The translations under genes were made by a program, and so were the position numbers. DNA of 64,000 bases from Anaerolineales bacterium (GTDB taxonomy: Bacteria > Chloroflexota > Anaerolineae > Anaerolineales > RBG-16-64-43), in assembly GCA_016932475.1 (NCBI GenBank), contig JAFGCU010000049.1, positions 1 to 64,000 of the forward strand. The letters run 5' to 3'. Of this stretch, positions 24,099 to 32,254 are shown one piece after another. The number at the start of each line of letters is the position of its first letter. The stretch's first letter is position 1. Below the pieces are notes generated by a model. That model worked only from the letters and a program-made list of their open reading frames with translations. It was not told where the DNA came from and made no database searches.

Positions 24099-25795
24099 AC
24101 CTCGGCGAACGGTTTCCGCAGGGCGTGGTCCGCGACGAGCGGCCGGGGTATTCCGGCTGGATCGTCGATTCAAGCCTGCTCCCGAACGTCGCCCAAACGC
24201 TGCGCCGGGAGGAAGGGTTTGATTATCTCTCCTCCGTAACCGGAGTAGATTATCTGCCCGAGGATCTATTCGAAACGGTTTATCACGTATATCGGACCGG
24301 AGGCGGGCCGGGAGAAATCATTAAAGTCCGCACGCCGCGCGGAAGACCGGTCCTCCCGAGCCTGACGTCAATTTATCCGGGCGCCGAATTTCAGGAACGG
24401 GAGATCTGGGATTTGTTCGGGATTCAATTCGACGGGCATCCCGACCTCCGCCGGATCCTTTTGTGGGAGGGTTTTTCCGGCCATCCCCTGCGCAAAGATT
24501 GGCGCGAACCGATGTACGAGGAGGAGACCAAACCTTTCGGAGCGCGCTGGCCGGAAGGCCGCCGGAATGGACCGCCGGACAGAGCCTTCACCCGTCCCGC
24601 GGATGCGCTTGCCCCCGGGGGCTGGGAGGCCGACGACGACCGGGCGTTGTACGCCGCGCTGGAAAACGAGGCCGGCGGGCGTCCGGAAGCGCTCCAGACG
24701 GAATTCCTGATGGTCAACCTGGGTCCGCAGCACCCGTCCACGCACGGCGTCTTTCGAGTCGCCGCGCTCCTGGATGGAGAGACTGTGGTCAACCTCAAAC
24801 CGGTCATGGGGTACCTGCACCGCTGTCACGAAAAAATCGGCGAGCGCAATACCTTCCCGGGCAACATCCCGTTCACCGACCGCCTCGATTACCTCACCTC
24901 GCTGAGCAACAACTTCGGCTACGTCCTTGCGGTGGAAACCCTGATGGGAATCCGCCCGCCGGAGCGGGCCGAGTATCTGCGCGTGATCCTGGCCGAGTTG
25001 ACCCGCATCGTCAGCCACCTGTGGTCGATCGGATTCCTGCTCAACGACCTGGGGGCGTTCTTCACGCCGGCGTTGTACGCGATCGAGGAACGGGAACTCG
25101 TGGTCGATATTTTCGAGGCGGTCACCGGCTCGCGGATGATGTGCAACTTCTTTCGGTTCGGCGGCCTGGCGCGCGATATCGACGCCGGAACGGTCGAAGC
25201 GATCCGCGCCCTGGTGGAAGAGCGATTGCCGGGGAAAGTGGATCAGCTGGATGCCTATCTTACGGGGAACGAGATCGTCCAAGCGCGCTGCGCCGGAGTG
25301 GGGATTCTCCCGCGTGAAAAAGCATTGGCGTATTCGGCCGCCGGACCCGTCCTGCGGGCATCGGGGGTGCCGTACGATGTGCGCAAAGCGGAACCGTATT
25401 CCGTGTACGACCGGTTCGAATGGGATGTGGCCTGCCGCGGCGGATGCGACGTGTACGACCGCTACCTCGTCCGGATGGACGAGATCCGTCAAAGCATCCG
25501 CATCATCCGGCAGGCGCTGCGGGCGCTTCCGGCCGGACCGGTCCAGACCGGCAAGCCGCAATTCCAGCCGCGCGTGCCGCCCGGGGAAGCCTACGGCCGT
25601 GTGGAAGGGCCGAAGGGCGAACTGGGTTTCTATGTGGTCTCGACCGGCCGGCCCAATCCCTGGCGGTACCACGTCCGCGCGCCGTCCTTTATCAACCTGA
25701 CGGGCATGGCCGAGATGTGCCGCGGCGGCAAGGTCGCCGACGTGGTCGCAGTCCTCGGCAGCATCGATATCATCCTGGGGGAAACGGATCGATGA
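24095..25795 (+). CDS. nuoCD: NADH-quinone oxidoreductase, fused subunits C and D
   Basis: A 566-residue fusion. Residues 1-155 are NuoC (30-kDa) with [13 protein letters not shown] and [20 protein letters not shown] linker of about 45 residues leads to NuoD (49-kDa), starting at [18 protein letters not shown] and continuing with [13 protein letters not shown] and [16 protein letters not shown]. The NiFe-binding CxxC pairs of hydrogenase large subunits are absent, which supports complex I. The GTG at 24095 is chosen for its AAGGAG and the overlap with the nuoB stop; the frame also runs upstream inside nuoB. NuoC-NuoD fusions are known in several phyla. Confidence 0.92.
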   Translation: MNLGERFPQGVVRDERPGYSGWIVDSSLLPNVAQTLRREEGFDYLSSVTGVDYLPEDLFETVYHVYRTGGGPGEIIKVRTPRGRPVLPSLTSIYPGAEFQEREIWDLFGIQFDGHPDLRRILLWEGFSGHPLRKDWREPMYEEETKPFGARWPEGRRNGPPDRAFTRPADALAPGGWEADDDRALYAALENEAGGRPEALQTEFLMVNLGPQHPSTHGVFRVAALLDGETVVNLKPVMGYLHRCHEKIGERNTFPGNIPFTDRLDYLTSLSNNFGYVLAVETLMGIRPPERAEYLRVILAELTRIVSHLWSIGFLLNDLGAFFTPALYAIEERELVVDIFEAVTGSRMMCNFFRFGGLARDIDAGTVEAIRALVEERLPGKVDQLDAYLTGNEIVQARCAGVGILPREKALAYSAAGPVLRASGVPYDVRKAEPYSVYDRFEWDVACRGGCDVYDRYLVRMDEIRQSIRIIRQALRALPAGPVQTGKPQFQPRVPPGEAYGRVEGPKGELGFYVVSTGRPNPWRYHVRAPSFINLTGMAEMCRGGKVADVVAVLGSIDIILGETDR

Positions 25796-25809
25796 AAGTA
25801 AAGAATAAA

Positions 25810-25886
25810 TCTCACCGCAGAGACGCGAAGAGCGCAGAGAAAAAATGATTACAAATCTCTGCGTCCTCTGCGTCTTTGCGGTGAGA
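25810..25886. repeat. Inverted repeat inside the nuo operon
   Basis: Two 31-base arms, 25810-25840 and 25856-25886, pair at 26 of 31 positions around a 15-base loop. The arms start TCTCACCGCAGAGACGCG and belong to the same CGAAGAC-type spacer family found at 38, 38481 and 60001. It fills the 111-base gap between nuoCD and nuoI, the usual place of nuoH, and could fold in the message. Confidence 0.75.
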
Positions 25887-25906
25887 TATATTTTAGGTCT
25901 TTCCTT

Positions 25907-26503
25907 ATGTTTGGATTAGGCATTCTCAAAGGCCTGGGTATCACGCTGCGCCACTTCGTGGAATCCTACTGGGAGGATCTGCGCGGTTGGGGCCGCCGTT
26001 ATTTCACACCGGAGGGAATCGCCCGGCGGCGGAGCAGGGACACACGCGGGATTTTCACCATCCAATATCCGGAAGAAAAGCTGCCCGTCCCGGAGGCGTT
26101 CCGGGTGATCCCCTTCCTGGTATATGCCGACGAAGCGGATGGCACGCGGAAATTGCGTTGCACCGCCTGCGGGATTTGCGCCCGGGTGTGTCCGCCGCAA
26201 TGCATTTGGATCGTCCGGGCCAGCGACTCCGCCACAGGGAAGCCGGTTGCCCACCCGGCGGAATTTGCCGTCGATATCGACCGCTGCATGAATTGCGGTT
26301 ATTGTGCGGAATATTGCCCGTTCGACGCCATCCGGATGGATCGGGAGTACGAATTGGCGTCACGCAACCGGTCCGGGCACGTGTACAATCTGGAAAAGCT
26401 GCTGAAGCCGGCGGCTTATCATGCGGCCATCCATCCCGCGGCTTTCGCGCGGGAGGAGGCCGAGCGGGCGCAGCGACAGGCGCGCCGGACAGGGGATGCC
26501 TGA
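25907..26503 (+). CDS. nuoI: NADH-quinone oxidoreductase subunit I
   Basis: Complex I electron-wire subunit of 198 residues with two [4Fe-4S] sites: C85, C88, C91, C95 in CTACGICARVC and C127, C130, C133, C137 in CMNCGYCAEYCP. The N-terminal amphipathic region (GILKGLGITLRHFVESYW) is the usual membrane-facing helix. The C-terminal Ala/Glu/Arg-rich tail (from about 165) is an extension. No Shine-Dalgarno is obvious after the preceding repeat. The stop overlaps the start of a small Cys-rich protein (TGATG at 26501). Confidence 0.92.
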   Translation: MFGLGILKGLGITLRHFVESYWEDLRGWGRRYFTPEGIARRRSRDTRGIFTIQYPEEKLPVPEAFRVIPFLVYADEADGTRKLRCTACGICARVCPPQCIWIVRASDSATGKPVAHPAEFAVDIDRCMNCGYCAEYCPFDAIRMDREYELASRNRSGHVYNLEKLLKPAAYHAAIHPAAFAREEAERAQRQARRTGDA

Positions 26504-26844
26504 TGTACCACGAAGACGCGGAAATGCTCTTCCCGATGCGCGTGGTTCCCTCTCTCGGGGACCTGCGCGGCGCGGCGTGGAAACGGCTGGTGGCGAGAAT
26601 CGCGGAAATGGAAGAGGACGATGCGGACGCGCTGGCATTCGGGTTGATGATGATCCGGCTCAGCGGATGCCTGAATTGCCAGGCGGATTCGTTCCGTGCC
26701 CTGCGCGGCTGCACCGCCTGCGCGCGCCAGGCGATCCTGCGTTACCGCGGGAACGACCAGGAGCTGATCCGCCTGTATGAAAAAGCGCGCAAGGAAATTG
26801 ACGCTTATCTTGAGGAACATGCTGCTCGGAAGGAAGGTCGGTGA
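26503..26844 (+). CDS. Small protein with two CxxC pairs in the nuo operon
   Basis: Not recognised as a named family. A 113-residue acidic helical protein. Near its middle lie two cysteine pairs 10 residues apart (CLNC, then CTAC within RGCTACARQAILRY), a plausible Fe-S or zinc site. It overlaps nuoI (TGATG) and the Mrp ATPase gene (GTGA at 26841), so the three are translationally coupled. Sitting between a complex I Fe-S subunit and an Ind1-like Fe-S loading ATPase, it may help cluster delivery to complex I; this is inference from position and cysteines only. Confidence 0.7.
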   Translation: MYHEDAEMLFPMRVVPSLGDLRGAAWKRLVARIAEMEEDDADALAFGLMMIRLSGCLNCQADSFRALRGCTACARQAILRYRGNDQELIRLYEKARKEIDAYLEEHAARKEGR

Positions 26845-27938
26845 ATCCATTCATGCCCAATGCCAAATCCTCCTCGGCCGGACCGGCGATCGAAGACCTG
26901 CGCAAGGCGCTCGGCCGGGTCGAAGATCCCGAACTGCATAAGGACCTGATCAGCCTGAACATGATCCGCGACCTGAAGGTCGAGGACGGGCGCGTGTCGT
27001 TCGCGCTGGTGCTGACCACTCCCGCCTGCCCGCTGCGCGACCAGATCGCGGCCGAAGCGCGGGCGGCGGTGCAATCCGTCCCCGGCGTGCGCGAGGTGCA
27101 AATCAGGATGGAAGCCTCCGTGCCGGGCGGGAAGCCGAGCGGCTCGGTGACGATCTCCGCCCGCAACGTGATTGCGGTCGCTTCCGGGAAGGGCGGCGTT
27201 GGGAAAAGCACCATCGCGGTTAATCTGGCGGTCAGCCTTGCTCAAAGCGGCAGCTGCGTCGGCTTGCTGGACGCCGATATATACGGGCCGAATATCCCGA
27301 CCATGATGGGAGTCCATGAACTCCCCGATCCGCAGGAAGACAGAATCTTTCCGGCCGAGGCGCATGGGGTCAAGGTGATTTCGATCGGGCTGATGGTGGA
27401 ACCCGGCCGGCCGCTTGTCTGGCGCGGGCCGATGCTGCATTCCGCCGTCCGTCAGCTGCTGACCGACGTCGAATGGGGGCCGCTGGATTACCTTATTGTG
27501 GACCTGCCTCCCGGAACGGGCGATGTGCCGATCAGCCTCAGCCAGCTGGTCCACCTTACCGGCGGCGTCATTGTCACACTTCCGCAGAAGGTCGCGCGCG
27601 AGGACGCCCTGCGCGGCCTCGAGATGTTCAAGATGATGAACGTGCCGATCCTCGGAGTGGTGGAAAATATGAGCTATTGGATCGGGCCGGATGGCAAGCC
27701 GGTCGATTTGTTCGGACGCGGGGGAGGCCGGGAGCTTGCCGAGGAAGCGGGCGTTCCATTCCTGGGCGAGATCCCGATCGATCCGAACGTGCGCATCGGC
27801 GGCGACGAAGGAAAACCGGTCATCCTGTCCGCGCCCGATTCACCCGTTTCCGTCGCGTTGAGGGAGATGGCGGAAAAAACCGCCGCCCGGATCAGCGTCG
27901 TCGTGATCCAGGGCGGCACAGAGAAGGCGGTCGAGTAG
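26841..27938 (+). CDS. Mrp/NBP35-type P-loop ATPase (ApbC/Ind1-like)
   Basis: A 365-residue Fe-S cluster carrier homologue. Residues 14-95 are a MIP18 (DUF59) domain; a MinD-like ATPase follows with GKGGVGKST at 116-124 and the switch DYLIVDLPPGTGDVPIS. The C-terminal segment where many relatives have a CxxC reads ENMSYWIGPDGKPVDLFGRG and has no cysteine, as in a subset of Mrp proteins. The mitochondrial homologue Ind1 is needed for complex I assembly, which fits its place after nuoI. The GTG at 26841 follows AAGGAAGG and overlaps the preceding stop; an ATG at 26853 is an alternative. Confidence 0.9.
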   Translation: MNPFMPNAKSSSAGPAIEDLRKALGRVEDPELHKDLISLNMIRDLKVEDGRVSFALVLTTPACPLRDQIAAEARAAVQSVPGVREVQIRMEASVPGGKPSGSVTISARNVIAVASGKGGVGKSTIAVNLAVSLAQSGSCVGLLDADIYGPNIPTMMGVHELPDPQEDRIFPAEAHGVKVISIGLMVEPGRPLVWRGPMLHSAVRQLLTDVEWGPLDYLIVDLPPGTGDVPISLSQLVHLTGGVIVTLPQKVAREDALRGLEMFKMMNVPILGVVENMSYWIGPDGKPVDLFGRGGGRELAEEAGVPFLGEIPIDPNVRIGGDEGKPVILSAPDSPVSVALREMAEKTAARISVVVIQGGTEKAVE

Positions 27939-27958
27939 GCCGCGTGATTTTCGCGGCC
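27938..27958 (+). terminator. GC-rich hairpin at the end of the nuo-mrp operon
   Basis: GGCCGCG (27938-27944) pairs perfectly with CGCGGCC (27952-27958) starting at the last base of the mrp stop codon. The loop holds the T residues and no T-run follows, so termination is uncertain. Confidence 0.4.
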
Positions 27959-28057
27959 GTATCGAGCCCTGATGGCAAGGCTACAATCGTCGAATGGATA
28001 TGGTGGTCTCGATGCGCCCGAAAACCACGGACTGCTCGACCACCCAAGCGGCGGTGC

Positions 28058-29551
28058 TTATTTCTTTTGTGATTTCGCCCCGCTCAACCTCTCCGGCGGC
28101 ACGGCCGGTTTGGTGTCGACCAGGCTGATCACTCCCCCGCGTTGCAGGGTCCAAAGGAACAGGTATGTCAACCGGTGGATGATGTATTGATCCACTGGCG
28201 CCGGGTTGTACACGACCAGTGAATGCGTGACCAGCTGCTGGAGCGCGGCATCCAGCTCCTTGGAGGAAAGATCGGTGGCGGTTTGCAGGTCCTCGTAACT
28301 TGTGCCGTTTGGGGAAAACCTTTCCATCGCGAACAGGACCTGGCGGGATGCGGGCAGCAGCAGTTTCCAGGAATGCCGGTATATCTGCTGGAGGATATTT
28401 CCTGCCGGCGTGCCTTTCGTCGCGGGAAGGAGATTCTCCAAAACCCGGTGCAGCGGTAGGCTGACCGCCTGACCGATGATGAGCTTGAGCGCCATCGGGT
28501 TCCCGCCGACCATCGCAAACACGCGGTCCATGTCAGCCTCGGAGATCTGAAGTTTGCGCTCCTGCGCCTCGTAGCGCATGATCGCACAGCTGGCGTCCCG
28601 CGAAAGCTCATGCAGGAAGAGGCTTCCGCATCCGGGAAGCATCGGCAGCCGCTGGCGGCTGGTGAGGATGAACCGGGTGGGGCCGGTCGGGGTGATCAGG
28701 TTGGGCAGGAAATCCTTGGGGCGGTGTTCCGGCTCCAGATCCTCGAGCACGATGAGGTAAGGCTTGGCGGACAGCGTTGTTTTCACCGCGTTCCGCCGCT
28801 CCGCCGCGGGCAGGTTGATCGTTTCCTCCGGCAGGTCCAGTTGCATCGCGATCTGTTCAATGATCCGATCCGGATTTAAAGGCGGCGGAGTGTCGGGAGC
28901 TTCCCAGAGATAGAAAGGCCGGTCTACGGCGGAGACCCAGGCCAGGTCTGCCCATGGACCGGAGGCCAGCGCTTCGCGCACGGCGGCGTGCGCCAATGCG
29001 GTCTTCCCAAGCCCGCCGAGGCCTTCGACGCTGATGATCTGCGGACCCTGCGGATCGTTCAGCCATTTTTCGATCTGGACGAGCGAGTCTTCAAAACCGA
29101 ATAGCCGCTGGAACGGGCAGGGGGGAAGATTGCGGCATCGGTAATTGACCGCTTCGGCGCGGTGGGTTTCGGCTTCCTCTTCCATTTCCGAAAGCGTCTT
29201 CGCCAGTTGGCGCAGCGCCTGGGATTGCATCGCGTACAGTCCGCTGGAAGACCGGCCCTGATTGAGGGAAAGCTCCTGCATCGTCCGGCCTTCCCAGAAG
29301 CGTTCCCGCAGGAGCGTGTGCATTTCCGGATATGAGGGGTTAAGCTTTTCGAGCGCCTGGTCGAAAAGGGACCGGACTCCGTCCGCCGAGAGGACCGTGT
29401 CCGCCGGAAGCAGGTGCGGAAGGCAGATTTGCAGACGGTGAAAATCGGGCTTGGAATGCGGGTGGATTAATGCCCGCAGAGCGGCATGAACCTCGATGTG
29501 AAGTCTTTCCTTCCGGGAGGCGGTTTGGGATTTCTCGGATGCGTCCATCAT
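28058..29551 (-). CDS. HTH-STAND (NB-ARC-type) ATPase
   Basis: A 497-residue STAND-family NTPase. Residues 60-120 resemble a sigma-70 region 4-like helix-turn-helix (EMHTLLRERFWEGRTMQELSL). The NB-ARC core has the P-loop GLGGLGKTALA at 177-187, Walker B PYLIVLEDLE, the RFILTSRQR sensor and the GNPMALKLIIG segment, then a winged-helix part. No TPR, LRR or WD40 sensor follows, so the C-terminus is short for the class. STAND proteins act as ligand-gated switches in regulation, cell death or phage defence; no effector domain is visible, so a regulatory role is more likely. No operon partner. An alternative Met at residue 2 exists. Confidence 0.82.
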   Translation of the reverse strand: MMDASEKSQTASRKERLHIEVHAALRALIHPHSKPDFHRLQICLPHLLPADTVLSADGVRSLFDQALEKLNPSYPEMHTLLRERFWEGRTMQELSLNQGRSSSGLYAMQSQALRQLAKTLSEMEEEAETHRAEAVNYRCRNLPPCPFQRLFGFEDSLVQIEKWLNDPQGPQIISVEGLGGLGKTALAHAAVREALASGPWADLAWVSAVDRPFYLWEAPDTPPPLNPDRIIEQIAMQLDLPEETINLPAAERRNAVKTTLSAKPYLIVLEDLEPEHRPKDFLPNLITPTGPTRFILTSRQRLPMLPGCGSLFLHELSRDASCAIMRYEAQERKLQISEADMDRVFAMVGGNPMALKLIIGQAVSLPLHRVLENLLPATKGTPAGNILQQIYRHSWKLLLPASRQVLFAMERFSPNGTSYEDLQTATDLSSKELDAALQQLVTHSLVVYNPAPVDQYIIHRLTYLFLWTLQRGGVISLVDTKPAVPPERLSGAKSQKK

Positions 29552-29743
29552 TCATCCTGTCGAGGCTGCTGTCACGGTTCCATGGCGGATTCTTCCGTCA
29601 ATTATATGTAAACCTGGAACAGACCACAAGGATGCAGGCGTTGCGGTGGAAAGCGGCAAAAGTAAAAAATGTCACAAACAGTGTACAGGAAAAGAAATTC
29701 GAAAAATATTCTTTTGCGGCCAAAGAAAGAGTATTTATGAAAA

Positions 29744-29774
29744 AACCGCCTGAGAATCATAATCCCAGGCGGTT
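29744..29774 (-). terminator. Rho-independent terminator after the rhodanese gene
   Basis: On the - strand AACCGCCTG pairs perfectly with CAGGCGGTT around a 13-base loop and runs into six T residues. It lies about 170 bases past the rhodanese stop codon, beyond the spacer repeat at 29820-29910. Confidence 0.75.
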
Positions 29775-29819
29775 CGCAGGCGTGTTCGCTATTGGAAACC
29801 GATGAAAAAACCAAACTGA

Positions 29820-29910
29820 GTGGCGCCCGCCCCGTTGCGCTTACATCCCCGCTTTGGGACCAAACTCAAACAGGGATGCTTTCCCGGGGCAGGCGCTCGG
29901 CATGACAACC
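29820..29910. repeat. Dispersed GGCAGGCGCTC spacer repeat
   Basis: The 391-base gap 29552-29942 has no gene. GGCAGGCGCTCGGCATGAC at 29888-29906 differs by one base from 37292-37310, and the neighbouring ATCCCCGCTT and GGGATGCT words recur in the spacer at 13960-14225. It appears to be a short non-coding element scattered through this genome. Confidence 0.6.
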
Positions 29911-29942
29911 GCTTATCAGAGATTTCTAAATATTCCGGCTTC

Positions 29943-30473
29943 CTAGTTGTTGCGGGCGGGTTCGCCGTAAACCACGGGAAAACCTGCGGCAATCCAGGCT
30001 TCCATACCGCCTTTCAGACTGGTGACTTGGGAAAACCCGGCTTCCTCCAGGATGTACCGTGCTTGGATGCTGCGCAGCCCGGTCCGGCACACGGTGATGA
30101 TCAGCCGGTCGCGGGGCAGCGCGCTCATAAGCGAGGTGAGCTCCTCGAGCGGCATAAACAAGCTCTTCTCGATATGCCCGGCGACGAATTCCTCGCGGAT
30201 ACGGACGTCCAGAACGACCGCGCCTTCTGCTATCTGTTTGCGGGCGTCGTTGGGGGAGATATCGCCGGCAAGCCGCCAGGGCGCAAGTTCCCCGGCGATC
30301 TGAACGATCAGGAAGCCGATCGCGAAGATCGCGACCAGGATCAGCCCCACCAAGTACACCATTCGGATGGATTTGCCGGCGCGGCTGTTGCGGTAGGCGC
30401 CGCCGGATTTGCCTCCCCTGGCGGTTTTGACCGATTTTGGATTTTTTACGGCTCGTTTGGATGTACGCGGCAT
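29943..30473 (-). CDS. Membrane-anchored rhodanese-like protein
   Basis: A 176-residue protein. The first 36 residues are strongly basic (RTSKRAVKNPKSVKTARGG), then one membrane helix (about 38-60), then a single rhodanese domain (70-170). The catalytic cysteine C129 lies in the loop VCRTGLRS, and GAVVLDVRIREEF and GGMEAWIAAGFPV are typical. The positive-inside pattern places the domain outside the membrane. Sulfur transfer is the family activity; the partner is unknown. It stands alone and ends in a good terminator. Confidence 0.85.
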   Translation of the reverse strand: MPRTSKRAVKNPKSVKTARGGKSGGAYRNSRAGKSIRMVYLVGLILVAIFAIGFLIVQIAGELAPWRLAGDISPNDARKQIAEGAVVLDVRIREEFVAGHIEKSLFMPLEELTSLMSALPRDRLIITVCRTGLRSIQARYILEEAGFSQVTSLKGGMEAWIAAGFPVVYGEPARNN

Positions 30474-30598
30474 ACGCTCTCCGGATGAATTTCTGATGAT
30501 GGACGCCGCGCCATTATATCCGATGAAGAGAGTTATTCGGAGGGCGAGGCGGCCGCTGGTTATCCCGGGGAAAAACCGGCCTGCCCGGCTTCACAAGG

Positions 30599-30604
30599 TA
30601 TAAT
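30599..30604 (+). promoter_or_regulatory. -10 element of the PSP1 gene
   Basis: A consensus TATAAT lies only 2 bases before an in-frame ATG at 30606. Transcription from it would begin at about 30611, past that ATG. This supports the next ATG, 30639, as the real start. No strong -35 is visible. Confidence 0.6.
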
Positions 30605-30638
30605 CATGCCTGACTTGACCCTAGAAAGGCCTTCCAGA

Positions 30639-31565
30639 ATGTCCGCCATCATCGGCGTACGGTTTCAAAAACTCGGAAAGGTTTACCATTTCGACGCCGG
30701 CACCCATGCCGATTCTATCCATCCGGGCGATTACGTGGTCGTCACCACCGCCCGCGGAAAACAGATCGGCCAGGTTGCGTGTTTCGTGTGTAATCCGCGC
30801 GCCGGTGAGGGGGATCGCCGCACGATCGACCGGCCCGCTTCGGCTCAGGACCTGCTCGTGCAGCAGACTTGGAAGGAACGCGAGGAGGAAACCCTCGCCA
30901 TCGTGCGCGAATGCGCCCGCAGGCATAATTTCCCGGGTGTGCGTTTCTTTGCGGTCGAATTCGGCTTTGACGGATCGCACCTGACCGTTATCTTCTCGAC
31001 CGAAAGCGACGAAAAGGTGGATCTCAAACCGCTGCGCAACGATCTGGCGCATCGCTTCACCCGGCAGCAGATCGAATTCCGCCAGGTGGGTCCGCGCGAC
31101 GTAGCCCGGTTGCTCAGCGGATTGGGCGCCTGCGGCCTCGCACAGCGCTGCTGTTCGCAGTTCCTCGGCGAGTTTAACCCCATCTCGATCAAGATGGCCA
31201 AGGCGCAGGGGATTTCCCTCAATCCCGGAGAGATTACCGGGATCTGCGGCAGACTCCGCTGCTGCCTCATCTATGAATATGATCAGTACGCGGACGCCCG
31301 CCTGAAACTCCCCAAACGCGGCAAACGGGTCCAAACCCCGCGCGGGATCGGCCGTGTCGCGGAGGTGTTCCCGCTGCGGGATGGCGTGCTCGTGGATCTG
31401 GGTGACGAGATGGGGACGGCCGAGTTCCGCCGCGAAGAGATCCAGCCCGTGGATGAGGGCGCCTCCCCGGCGCCGAAAACGGACAACGGGGAGCGTGACG
31501 ACAGCAACGGCGGTGCAAGCGGCAGGAACGGCCGCCACGGCCGCCCGGACCGTCCGCCAAGGTAA
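30639..31565 (+). CDS. PSP1-domain protein, RicT (YaaT)-like
   Basis: A 308-residue cytoplasmic protein. The PSP1 domain carries the conserved cysteines (CGLAQRCCSQF and ITGICGRLRCCLIYEYD) that in the Bacillus Ric complex bind an Fe-S cluster and act on mRNA maturation by RNase Y. The C-terminal 45 residues are a charged, Asp/Arg/Gly-rich tail. The ATG at 30639 is preferred over 30606 because AGAAAGG precedes it, homology starts at MSAIIGVRF, and TATAAT lies just before the upstream ATG. No ricA or ricF is adjacent. Confidence 0.88.
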   Translation: MSAIIGVRFQKLGKVYHFDAGTHADSIHPGDYVVVTTARGKQIGQVACFVCNPRAGEGDRRTIDRPASAQDLLVQQTWKEREEETLAIVRECARRHNFPGVRFFAVEFGFDGSHLTVIFSTESDEKVDLKPLRNDLAHRFTRQQIEFRQVGPRDVARLLSGLGACGLAQRCCSQFLGEFNPISIKMAKAQGISLNPGEITGICGRLRCCLIYEYDQYADARLKLPKRGKRVQTPRGIGRVAEVFPLRDGVLVDLGDEMGTAEFRREEIQPVDEGASPAPKTDNGERDDSNGGASGRNGRHGRPDRPPR

Positions 31566-31603
31566 TCCGGCACCGCTCATCGTTTGCCGCCACCAGGGAT
31601 TCC

Positions 31604-32254
31604 ATGCCTTCGGTACTATCGCAACTATTCCGCCGACCTCAGGGCACCGGATGGCTTATCCTTTCCGGGGGGCGTATGCCGGAGGAGCTCATCCTGCGCG
31701 CCCTGGCATTGGTAAACCAAGCGGGCATCCTCGCGGCGGTTGTCCCCTCGGCCCGCGAGCTTCCCGGCGCGGATACCGCGCTGGAAGACTGGATGGACGC
31801 ATCCGGTTGGGAGGCGCGCAGTCTCGATAGTGATTCCCCGGACGCCCTCGAAGACGCGCTGACCGAAGCCGCGCTGGTCTTGCTTCCGGATCTCGCGGAT
31901 GCCGGAACCTATGCCCGCTGCATCGGGCAAACCGATGCGAACGAATTTATACTTGCCGCGCTGGATGCCGGTGTGGTGATCGTCGCAGAAGGCGCGGCTG
32001 CGGACGCGCTGGGAGAGCAGCTGACCGCGGGGGACGGTCAACCAGGCACCCCGGGTCTGGGCTGGATCCCCGGAGCCATCATCCAAACCCATTTCACCGA
32101 AGGACAAAACATCCCCTTGATCCTTAATCGGAACGACCGTTTCCGCATCGGCCTTCCCGAAGGCGTCTCGATTGCCTTGGGGCCGAAGGAGGAGCGGGAA
32201 ATCTGGGGCATGGGAAAACCGACCATTACTTTCCGCGAGTGGTGGAAGGCATGA
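31604..32254 (+). CDS. Degenerate peptidase S51 / cyanophycinase-like protein
   Basis: A 216-residue protein whose plan resembles S51 peptidases: an N-terminal GWLILSGGRMPEELILRAL segment, a middle FILAALDAGVVIVAEGAAADALG where S51 enzymes have the GxSAGA nucleophile, and GLGWIPGAIIQTHFTEGQNIP where they have the GLGLLPG...D/HF segment. The nucleophile serine motif is missing, so catalysis is unlikely. The next gene starts inside its stop codon (ATGA at 32251), so the two proteins are coupled. The family assignment is by pattern only. Confidence 0.5.
   Translation: MPSVLSQLFRRPQGTGWLILSGGRMPEELILRALALVNQAGILAAVVPSARELPGADTALEDWMDASGWEARSLDSDSPDALEDALTEAALVLLPDLADAGTYARCIGQTDANEFILAALDAGVVIVAEGAAADALGEQLTAGDGQPGTPGLGWIPGAIIQTHFTEGQNIPLILNRNDRFRIGLPEGVSIALGPKEEREIWGMGKPTITFREWWKA

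Noticed and set aside
24095-25795. Reading nuoCD as a membrane-bound [NiFe]-hydrogenase large subunit
   Set aside because: The nickel-binding CxxC pairs are missing and the NuoC and NuoD segments match complex I.
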